Source of the DNA: a virus
Strand: one strand, 5' to 3'
Length of the DNA stretch: 39,639 bases
IMG/VR virus record: IMGVR_UViG_3300042555_002174
Location: 1 to 39,639 of that record
The notes below the pieces were generated by a model, which was not told the origin of the DNA, searched no databases, and saw nothing but the letters and a program-made list of their open reading frames with translations. A program made the translations under genes and the position numbers. Positions within the stretch are counted from its first letter, which is position 1; each line of letters begins with the position of its first letter. Below, piece after piece: positions 1-6,933 of the stretch.

Positions 1-68
1 GCCATCAGTCCATTTCCAGAGACGGGTGAAGCGGAAATTACCCTTGTCCCTGGAAATGGACTGATGGC
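1..68. repeat. Inverted repeat (fold-back) at the left end
   Basis: Bases 1-19 are the exact reverse complement of bases 50-68, giving a 19-bp stem. The first 16 bases do not match the equivalent place before the right-hand copy of the terminal repeat, near 39512-39527. This is what a snap-back amplification or assembly artefact at a contig end looks like. A genuine terminal hairpin is possible but less likely, because the coding frame of the wrapping gene continues only if these bases are removed. Confidence 0.85.
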
Positions 69-128
69 GTGGTACGAGGGGCACAACACGCCGATTGAAG
101 ACGAATCACCCACTCTTCCGCCTGAGGG
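17..128. repeat. Terminal direct repeat, left copy (112 bp)
   Basis: This stretch is identical to 39528-39639. It shows that the sequence is circular (an assembly overlap) or has short terminal redundancy. The copy contains the end of the terminase gene (minus strand) and part of the last plus-strand gene, so it is coding on both strands. Removing one copy and the 16-base fold-back leaves a unit of 39,511 bp. Confidence 0.9.
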
Positions 129-144
129 CCCGGAGCTCGGCTAG
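19..144 (+). CDS. 3' part of the gene that wraps the circle junction
   Basis: This is the continuation of the gene that starts at 39341. In the repeat copy the frame runs from base 19 and reaches TAG at 142-144, adding residues P-E-L-G after the shared part. The complete protein would be 104 residues. Its end overlaps the 3' end of the terminase gene, tail to tail, by about 39 bases. An open frame across the join supports circularity. Function is unknown; see the entry at 39341. Confidence 0.75.
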   Translation, partial: ETGEAEITLVPGNGLMAWYEGHNTPIEDESPTLPPEGPELG

Positions 145-2367
145 GGTCATCTTGCCGTCGTTCGGACGCTTGGCGATCTTCTCGACGGCGTCGACGCGCT
201 GCTCGACCGGGGACGGCTCTCGGGATTGATCCTGCTCTGGTCGATCCTGTCCGGATCGGTCGGACATGGAAATCTTGCGTCGGCGTACCACTCGATCGGA
301 CTCGCCGGGGACTTTCACCCCCAGGATCGATGCACCTACCGCGGCTAGGATCGTAGAGTCAAGCAAGTGATTGTCCCGGCCTGGACGCAAAGCCCACTCG
401 AACAGCTCTCTGCCTTGTCCTTGGGTCTTGGTCGGGTATTCTGCGGAAAGGTTGTCTCCGGCCATGCGGTGACGCAGCGGGGCAGCTCGGTAGAGCCACC
501 ATGCTCCAGGCTCACCGGCGTCGGTGGTCCAGCGGTGCATCATCGCCGTCTTCCAGGTGTTCGTGTCGATCAAGCAGTACCGCGGGGCCCGGGTGCCTTT
601 GGTCGGTGGCATCCGCCAGCCAAATCCCATCCGTTCCCCGGATTTCTTCTTCTCCATGTTCCATGGCCTTTGGCGTGCGGTGACTCCCTTGCCATGGCTC
701 GGAATCACATGCTGATGCTGCTGGCTGAATTTGTAGACGGTCTCGGCCTGGAAGCCTGCATCGACCACCATGATCTCGGGCCGGAACTGCGTCCCATCGT
801 CGCGAGTGTAAGTGACAGCGAGTCGTTCTTCCCGAAGCTTGCCTAGCGCGACACGTAGCGACTCGGTCTCGGATTTGATTCCGGTGGCTCGTATGATGGT
901 CCGATCGATGTCGGCGAGGGAGACGTAGTCGATCCCAGGCTCGGGCCAGATCCCATAATCGACGACGAGGCCGGAGAAGTCGGCTCCGACCCCAGCGACT
1001 GTCCACCACAGCGAGGATCCTTGGACGTCGACCCCAAGGGTAATGTGCTCGACCCAGTCGGGGATTTCCCCGCGGCGGTGGGTCGGGAGGATCCGCAAGC
1101 AGAACTCGTCGGAAGTAAGGCAGCGAATTCCATCAACCGCAACAATCGATTTCTTGGGTTCATTCTGATACTCTGCGTCAAAGGTGTCCGGATTATCGAA
1201 CCGGAGATTCTCGGCGTGCTGGATCGCTGAGATCTCGTGGGGAAACTTTCGATGTGCCCAGCCTACCCGGGACCCTGCGTCCATCGCGGCGCGGTTGGCT
1301 CGATAGAACTTGTTCGCCTTAGGATGCTCGTCGTTTCCTTCGGCGATCTCTTCCGAGCGGATGTCGAAGTACTTGTTCCACAGATCCCGGTTGGTCGGCC
1401 ACTCATAGACCAGCCGGCATCGATCGCCGTGCCATCGAGGCATCAGCTTCGTATTGAGCATCCGGTCGGCTACGTCGCCCTCGCGAATAACCGTGATAGC
1501 GGCAAACCCTGCGATGAACTTCCCGGGGCCAGCTAGCCCCAAGAGTGCCCCTCCGATGACCTTTTCTCGCTTTGCACATTCCGGGTCTGAGTATGCCGAC
1601 TTGTCTGTCTGGGGATCGTTGACCAAAAGGAACCCAGGCCGCACGATACTCCCGTCAGGAAGTACCTTTTGCATCCCTCGGACTCTACCTAGGATGCCAG
1701 TGCAACGGATGATTGCACCAGATGAAACGGACCCCTCAACAGTAGGGAAAACCAGCTCCCTGCGTTTCCACCCAATGTGAGTCCGCTTGCCCTGAGTCGT
1801 CTGCGCGTTGCCTCGCTGGGTGATTCCCTCGAGGCATCGGATTGGGAAAGCGATCTCAGGGAAATCCTCAAGCAAGCGAGGATTGGTTTCCCATTCGATC
1901 TTGATCGCATCGAGCGATTCTTCGGCTGCACCTGCGTCGGCTTCGACCAGGACGCCAAATTTCTGGTGACCATAGGACAACACCCAGAGCATCGCTCGGA
2001 TCAGGATCGTTGTCTTGCCTGATCCCCGAGGCATCGCAATCGCCTTGAGTCCGCCCTCGAGCGCTCGTTTCTCAATGTCCTTGAGGATCCGCTCGTGATC
2101 CTCGGAGAAGGGCAGGGGAAAGGCCTCCGGGAAGTACGTCAGAAGGTACTTCTTTAAGTTGAGCCGACAGGACTCTCGTCGCTTGGCGTTGACGACCGCC
2201 GGAATCGGCCCGATGTCTCTGGCCTCGGTCGATTCCTCTTTGGCTTTCGACGCCTGGCGTTTGCGGTGCTTGGCATAAGAGTCCTTGGGACGCTCCGAGC
2301 CAGACTCGTTGTCGTCGTCCTCGGGATCCTCGGGAGCTGCTGCGGCTGGCGGTCGCTTGCGTGCCAT
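106..2367 (-). CDS. Phage terminase large subunit (lambda GpA-like)
   Basis: This is the packaging motor: ATPase plus nuclease that cuts concatemeric DNA and drives it through the portal. The 753-residue protein has Walker A (PRGSGKTT, about residues 113-120) and a Walker-B-like strand (FLLVNDPQTD). It then has a C-terminal nuclease region with the acidic positions expected for the GpA family: GVDVQ, VVDAGFQ and DNHLLD. Length and motif order match lambda gpA relatives. The ATG at 2367 is chosen because it overlaps the stop of the upstream gene as TGATG; a longer frame to 2490 has no better start. The N-terminal ~60 residues are charged and low complexity. It is the last gene of the leftward operon, unusual for a terminase, and no small subunit was recognised next to it. 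Confidence 0.93.
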   Translation of the reverse strand: MARKRPPAAAAPEDPEDDDNESGSERPKDSYAKHRKRQASKAKEESTEARDIGPIPAVVNAKRRESCRLNLKKYLLTYFPEAFPLPFSEDHERILKDIEKRALEGGLKAIAMPRGSGKTTILIRAMLWVLSYGHQKFGVLVEADAGAAEESLDAIKIEWETNPRLLEDFPEIAFPIRCLEGITQRGNAQTTQGKRTHIGWKRRELVFPTVEGSVSSGAIIRCTGILGRVRGMQKVLPDGSIVRPGFLLVNDPQTDKSAYSDPECAKREKVIGGALLGLAGPGKFIAGFAAITVIREGDVADRMLNTKLMPRWHGDRCRLVYEWPTNRDLWNKYFDIRSEEIAEGNDEHPKANKFYRANRAAMDAGSRVGWAHRKFPHEISAIQHAENLRFDNPDTFDAEYQNEPKKSIVAVDGIRCLTSDEFCLRILPTHRRGEIPDWVEHITLGVDVQGSSLWWTVAGVGADFSGLVVDYGIWPEPGIDYVSLADIDRTIIRATGIKSETESLRVALGKLREERLAVTYTRDDGTQFRPEIMVVDAGFQAETVYKFSQQHQHVIPSHGKGVTARQRPWNMEKKKSGERMGFGWRMPPTKGTRAPRYCLIDTNTWKTAMMHRWTTDAGEPGAWWLYRAAPLRHRMAGDNLSAEYPTKTQGQGRELFEWALRPGRDNHLLDSTILAAVGASILGVKVPGESDRVVRRRKISMSDRSGQDRPEQDQSREPSPVEQRVDAVEKIAKRPNDGKMTLAELRALRRKSG

Positions 2368-2594
2368 CAGTATCGGCTCGGCCTTTGGCGTGGAATACCA
2401 TGCTTGGGGGCACAAGCACACTGGCGGTAGTACCAAGTGATCCGCTCTCGCGTGGATGCGGCTTTGTACTTGGCCCCACAGCAGGGGCATGTGGGCGCAG
2501 TGCCTCTAGCCTGCCGACGGTATCGTCCGTGCGGGCTGGAATTGTGAGGCATGAGATGTTGCATTTCGGCATTTAGTTGGGCGAATACGACCAT
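2367..2594 (-). CDS. Small zinc-finger-like protein upstream of terminase
   Basis: A protein of up to 75 residues with a CPCC motif followed about 20 residues later by CAC, spaced by an aromatic strand (ITWYYRQ). The layout loosely resembles Ogr/Delta-type phage zinc fingers, whose role is late-gene activation, but the similarity is weak. An alternative start is the internal ATG at 2564, just after the stop of the previous gene; the ATG at 2594 overlaps that gene by 22 bases and has GGA five bases upstream. The stop overlaps the terminase ATG by one base, so the two are probably coupled. It could instead be the unrecognised DNA-recognition partner of the terminase; that is inference from position only. 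Confidence 0.6.
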   Translation of the reverse strand: MVVFAQLNAEMQHLMPHNSSPHGRYRRQARGTAPTCPCCGAKYKAASTRERITWYYRQCACAPKHGIPRQRPSRY

Positions 2595-3073
2595 AGTCCT
2601 GAGTCCTCCTGGCTAGTGCGAATCGAAGTCCCATCAAATAGCGACGCTCCGTCTTTTGGTTGCTCTTTGGTCGCCACACCAAGCTGGACAAGCCTCTCAG
2701 AGAGGGTCTGGTGCTCGCTGATCCACAGGTGGCCTGGTTGCTTGGATTTGGGCCGGAGGTTGCGAAACCATTCCCGGTCATGCTGCGGGGTGGGGATCAG
2801 CACTCGAGTCCACAAGGGGCACTTCTCGAGGATTCCGACCGTTGCACGGTAGGCCGCGACTCCAGCAGGATTCGGTTCTTCTTTGTCGTGCTTCTCGTCG
2901 GTCCCCATGCGTTTATGCTCGATCTTGCGAGACATGGGTGGGGTGAAGCAGTCGATCAGCACAAGCTCGATCTCGCTGTCGTCAGGCAGCATGATTCGGA
3001 TCACGTTGGGGGACAACGCAAACATGATCTTCGCGCGAGTCATCAGGCCTAGCAATCGTGGGCAACGCATCAT
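2573..3073 (-). CDS. Staphylococcal-nuclease-like (thermonuclease-like) protein
   Basis: A 166-residue protein. Residues near 25-45 (IMLPDDSEIELVLIDCFTPP) look like the 'GDT..vrl.giDaPE' strand of SNase-fold nucleases. The later part (GHLWISEHQTLSERLVQLG) resembles the 'G.v....L.e.Lv..G.A' end of the family. The classical Arg and Glu catalytic residues cannot be assigned with confidence, so activity is uncertain. Start at 3073 gives an ATGA overlap with the glycosyltransferase stop. Its place just before the terminase suggests a packaging or DNA-processing role, but an unrelated function is possible. Confidence 0.55.
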   Translation of the reverse strand: MMRCPRLLGLMTRAKIMFALSPNVIRIMLPDDSEIELVLIDCFTPPMSRKIEHKRMGTDEKHDKEEPNPAGVAAYRATVGILEKCPLWTRVLIPTPQHDREWFRNLRPKSKQPGHLWISEHQTLSERLVQLGVATKEQPKDGASLFDGTSIRTSQEDSGLWSYSPN

Positions 3074-4266
3074 TGACATCCTTGCAAAACGGGGTTTCCG
3101 ATTGATTTCAGTACCTCGATCGTGGTTTTGATCGCTTCGGTTTTCTTGTCGATTCCAGACAGGTGCACGAACTGAGCCTCTGGCAATCGAATCACAAAAA
3201 GTCCATTCCATGATTGGAGGTTTCGCGTCATGGGGAGCAGGTTGATTTTTGGGTTGAACCGCATCAGATTCCAGCCTACTACGATCTGTTCAGCGACATG
3301 CAGTTCCGTGGGGATCGGCAGCTTAGGCGGTGTCCAGACGGATGCTCCATCACGAGTGCAAAGGACAACTCCGGAGTTGTACGATCGGTCGTAGCGCTTG
3401 TAGGCTCCTGGTCCGTAGCATGGCTGCATCTCGTCGTAAGATGGACGGCCTAGACACTTCGTGACCTTGTACCACGCATTGCTCAACCACCCAGACGACT
3501 TGATGTCGCCGGTCTCGTCGTAGATCGAGACGTCGTCATGCGGCAGCTCGAACAGATTGTCAGCCGACTGAGTAACAAGCACATCCGCATCGAGGAACAG
3601 TGTCTGATCGTACTGTTTCGCGAATGCATGAACCCGGAACTTCTCGAGGCCCCACCAGCCCTGGGTGGTATTCTTGAGAACCACGAAATCCGCACCGCAG
3701 GCCTCGGCATAGGCTCGCATCGGGCCCTCGGTGTACCGCAGCCACTCACGAGCTTTGCCGGTCGCGACGGTGATCACAAGACGCCGACCGCCTTTAATGT
3801 TATCATCAACCGGACGAAACCAAGCCACTTGCCCGGCCGCAGCAATCCTCGACCAGATCTCGCGAGCGCGGGCAAGTGGCACTTGGGGGTGGGAGTGATC
3901 GACATCGATCCTCTCGTTGATGGCGTTGTGCAGTTCGACCCCCCAATAAAAAAACGAATCGGGACTCACGAGTACTTCGTCTGTCAGTGGAAACGTTTCC
4001 AAGGTCGCTTGGATGTGGATCGCACAAGAGCACCCAGGAGGAAGACTCCAGTGCAGCCACTCGGCGAACCATTCCTTGGCCTTGGCCGGGTCCCAGTCGT
4101 TGGCATGCCGAAACGAGTACAGGTGAAGTGCTGGCCAACCCAGGTCCCGTTGCTCGGGCTCGAGGTATCGGCCCTCGCCGAACTCATGGACGACTCCGGT
4201 GATTCCATCGACAGCCTGCGTGGTGTATGGTCCGGGCAAAACTGGATGCCCTAGTGGGTCGCGCAT
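3070..4266 (-). CDS. GT-A fold glycosyltransferase with extra N-terminal domain
   Basis: A 398-residue protein. Residues about 162-300 form a family-8-like nucleotide-sugar glycosyltransferase core: LVITVATG, then AYAEACGADFVVLK, the metal-binding DxD in LFLDADVLV (D226-A-D228), and an RSYNSGVVLCTRDG segment. The first ~150 residues belong to no family I recognise; they contain His/Trp-rich stretches. The start at 4266 shares one base with the previous stop (TGATG). It lies in the late operon between tail genes and terminase, so it is expressed with virion genes and may glycosylate a virion protein or host surface; the acceptor cannot be read from sequence. Confidence 0.8.
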   Translation of the reverse strand: MRDPLGHPVLPGPYTTQAVDGITGVVHEFGEGRYLEPEQRDLGWPALHLYSFRHANDWDPAKAKEWFAEWLHWSLPPGCSCAIHIQATLETFPLTDEVLVSPDSFFYWGVELHNAINERIDVDHSHPQVPLARAREIWSRIAAAGQVAWFRPVDDNIKGGRRLVITVATGKAREWLRYTEGPMRAYAEACGADFVVLKNTTQGWWGLEKFRVHAFAKQYDQTLFLDADVLVTQSADNLFELPHDDVSIYDETGDIKSSGWLSNAWYKVTKCLGRPSYDEMQPCYGPGAYKRYDRSYNSGVVLCTRDGASVWTPPKLPIPTELHVAEQIVVGWNLMRFNPKINLLPMTRNLQSWNGLFVIRLPEAQFVHLSGIDKKTEAIKTTIEVLKSIGNPVLQGCQ

Positions 4267-5351
4267 CAGTAAAGCTCCACGGTCCATTCGGTGGGGAATG
4301 CTGTATCAGGCAGCAAGCCAGGCGTAACGACTCCGGAATCCGTTGATCCGGTCAGGGTGTTCTCAAAACCGGAAAAGTAGTTGATGGAATTTGGAGGATC
4401 GCAGAATGGATCGTCGCAAGATGTCGGCGTGCAAAGACTGGTTTCGGCAGTGTCGAGATTGCCCGAGTCCGAAGGGACATCAAAGTCGGTGCAAGTGAAA
4501 TCGGGTGGATCGCCAAAGGTAGGGCTAAAAGCAGAAATCTCGGCAGCGCACCTCGGGCCGCAGCTCAGGCCCACTGCGTTCTCTTGATTGAACACCATGG
4601 GAAACTCAAGCGTGTCGACCGAGCGACGGAGCACGAGACGAAACGGATGCAGGGTGACCGACAACAGCGACGGGTTGAATGGCGGTGGTGATCCGACTGG
4701 CCAGACTCCGCTGGTACTGTTCGAGCATTGCCCAGGCTGATCGCAAAACTGGGATGATGAAATGACTGTCGTTTGGGATCCCTGTGTGACCTGAGTCGCC
4801 CAAGTCAATCCGATCTGTCCTTCGATCACCAACGCCAGACGATAGCGGCACGCGTCCGGCTCGTCGCATCCGTAGCCAGGCTGAGTGCGGCTGATGTACA
4901 GCCGTGCAGTCGTGATCCCAGCTCGCAGACGCCAGCCCAGCACACACCCTAATGCAGTCTGGTAAGTGGATCGACAAGTCTCAATGGGACCGATGATTTT
5001 GCAGGGCCCAGGGAGGCTGGGATTTGTGCAAATCGCCCAATCGTAATCGACGCTCGTGTAGGTCCGTCCGTAGCGTCGCCATTTGTAGATTCCATTGGCA
5101 TCACTCAGGTCGTTCGGAGCAGCTCTGGGGAAAGCGGTGATGCTCGAACAGCATCCGTTGACCGTCGCAAAGCTGGCATCGTACGCCACGGCGAAGGGCA
5201 GCAGTCCATTGTTGCCAGTCACCTGCATACTGTAGAGACGGTCATTGAGCCGTGGTTGCCTGCATGCGTCTCGGCAGCGGTAGCACTTCTTTTGCGAGCC
5301 GTTGGCGTCGCACCAGGCACAGGTCATTCCCTCTATGATCGTCGATGTCAT
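4266..5351 (-). CDS. Cysteine-rich tail/tip protein
   Basis: A 361-residue protein with 21 cysteines spread over its length. It starts with a zinc-ribbon-like pair (CAWC then CYRC) followed by a third CRDAC. The rest is beta-rich, with repeated C-x(5-8)-C pairs (CTNPSLPGPC, CDEPDAC, CDQPGQC). Such spacing suggests metal or disulfide stabilisation outside the cell. Function is not recognised; position after the tape measure and before the terminase fits a distal tail or adhesin component. The start has GGGAG eight bases upstream, and those bases also form the last codons of the preceding gene. Confidence 0.7.
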   Translation of the reverse strand: MTSTIIEGMTCAWCDANGSQKKCYRCRDACRQPRLNDRLYSMQVTGNNGLLPFAVAYDASFATVNGCCSSITAFPRAAPNDLSDANGIYKWRRYGRTYTSVDYDWAICTNPSLPGPCKIIGPIETCRSTYQTALGCVLGWRLRAGITTARLYISRTQPGYGCDEPDACRYRLALVIEGQIGLTWATQVTQGSQTTVISSSQFCDQPGQCSNSTSGVWPVGSPPPFNPSLLSVTLHPFRLVLRRSVDTLEFPMVFNQENAVGLSCGPRCAAEISAFSPTFGDPPDFTCTDFDVPSDSGNLDTAETSLCTPTSCDDPFCDPPNSINYFSGFENTLTGSTDSGVVTPGLLPDTAFPTEWTVELY

Positions 5352-5354
5352 TGG

Positions 5355-6080
5355 CTAGCTCCCTACACACCATGGAGTGATGACTCTCCAGAAACCGGAG
5401 CTATAGACCGCCATGCCTTGATCGCCATTGACCTGCCAAGTGGCAATGTTGAACGAATCCAGGATCTGCGTCGAGTAGCCTGCGATTGTCGCCGTCGCGG
5501 AGCCAGCAGCCCAGTTGGTGGTCAGTGTATAAGCCGCTTGCATTGATCTGCATGAAAGATCCCAGATTGAAAATCCAGCACTCCCATCTCGGCCGCTCGT
5601 TGTCGTTACGATTCTAGCGAGCCCGAAAATACCACCACTGACATTGCCAGCCAATGGCGTCACGAATCCACTCGGGGATGTGTAGTTGGCCACCGCCAGG
5701 CCTGCGATCGCAACCTTGCCAAATTTGCCATCTTTGATCGGCTCGATCGTCACTGCGAGCGATTCGAAGAAAGGGTTTGCACCACTGACCAGCGGGGTCA
5801 AGGCCTTGAGGGTGTAGAAGCCTTTCCGGTACTCTGGATCGACGCGAGGGGTTGCCTCTTGGCTCGAAATTCCGGGAGTGCTTCCAGTCGGGATGAGTGC
5901 AGCCTTGCAGATTGCTAGATCCGCACCGGTCTCATTCTTGGCGATGACATGTCCAGGCCCGAGGCCATCGAGGCCAGGCACCCCGAACGACGCAGCATTG
6001 CCACGCGCAGCCTCGATGAGCTTCGTGACTTCTCGTTCACGAGCTGCGGACGGTCGGAATTTGTCGCCTGGGAATGTCAT
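5355..6080 (-). CDS. Tail-region structural protein, unknown family
   Basis: A 241-residue protein without a family I recognise. It has a short charged N-terminal helix (REREVTKLIEAARGN) followed by a beta-rich, Gly/Ser/Thr-rich body, typical of virion proteins. It sits in the post-tape-measure cluster. Its last codons (GGG AGC TAG) also serve as the ribosome-binding site of the next gene at 5351. No membrane or signal segments are seen. Confidence 0.65.
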   Translation of the reverse strand: MTFPGDKFRPSAAREREVTKLIEAARGNAASFGVPGLDGLGPGHVIAKNETGADLAICKAALIPTGSTPGISSQEATPRVDPEYRKGFYTLKALTPLVSGANPFFESLAVTIEPIKDGKFGKVAIAGLAVANYTSPSGFVTPLAGNVSGGIFGLARIVTTTSGRDGSAGFSIWDLSCRSMQAAYTLTTNWAAGSATATIAGYSTQILDSFNIATWQVNGDQGMAVYSSGFWRVITPWCVGS

Positions 6081-6090
6081 GATGAAGGGG

Positions 6091-6927
6091 TTAGATTCCT
6101 AGCAAGGCAAAATTGCCTTCTTCGTACACTCGCTCGACGTACACTCCGCGCGGACGCCTGATGACAAAGCCACCAGACTCCCAAGCTTCATAGTCGATCC
6201 ACAAGTATTCGTGCCCCTTCTTGGCAACGCCGGTAATTGTACCAAACGATAGCCCAGTACGATTTGGCGAAGCAGAAAATTTGAAAACAACGGTGACTTC
6301 TCCGGTCGATCCGTTTCGGAACTCGGCACCGAGGAAAAGCAGTTCGCCCTGGGCAAAATTCCGAAACGCAGCGTTGTTGGTTTTGTAGGTCAGATTGACC
6401 AGGGTCATCACATAGGGGAGGGTCAAGACACCCTTGGCAAGTGTCTTTTCGATCTGAAACTCCAGGCCAGGAATCCCGATCTCGACACCCTTGACCCCAT
6501 TCTGGTCGACATTGATCGCCGATCCGTAATTGGCAGCAGATCCACCGTAGATGGTCGTCGCATAAGACTGGGTCACCAACTGAGTCTTGCCGAGCGTCGT
6601 GCCCGAGAAAGTCCACGTGAGCGGATCTGTTCCGTCATAGGCTCGGGACTCATACGAGAAGACGATTTCCCATGCCTGGGGAGTAAGCGGCTTGGCTTTG
6701 GCAGCGACCATCACCATCGCGGGCTTTCCCATCGTCGCAGCGATCACGATGGGGAATGGAGTGCTAGGAAGATCGACCGCAGCTTGGGCCGCGTCCTCGG
6801 CCTCGGTGTACCCAGTGACAATGGCGATCCGAGTCTGCGTGCGTTGACCTCCCTTGAGATCGAAGTCCATCTCGCGAGACTCGGCGGACTCGTCGACGGA
6901 AATGGGTAGATGCGTCCATGCACTCAT
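6091..6927 (-). CDS. Distal-tail-like protein, unknown family
   Basis: A 278-residue beta-rich protein immediately downstream of the tape measure gene. In siphophages this slot usually encodes the distal tail or first baseplate/tip protein, so that role is inferred from position. The ribosome-binding site GGGAG overlaps the last codons and stop of the tape measure gene. No motif allows a firmer assignment. Confidence 0.65.
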   Translation of the reverse strand: MSAWTHLPISVDESAESREMDFDLKGGQRTQTRIAIVTGYTEAEDAAQAAVDLPSTPFPIVIAATMGKPAMVMVAAKAKPLTPQAWEIVFSYESRAYDGTDPLTWTFSGTTLGKTQLVTQSYATTIYGGSAANYGSAINVDQNGVKGVEIGIPGLEFQIEKTLAKGVLTLPYVMTLVNLTYKTNNAAFRNFAQGELLFLGAEFRNGSTGEVTVVFKFSASPNRTGLSFGTITGVAKKGHEYLWIDYEAWESGGFVIRRPRGVYVERVYEEGNFALLGI

Positions 6928-6933
6928 TGTTGG

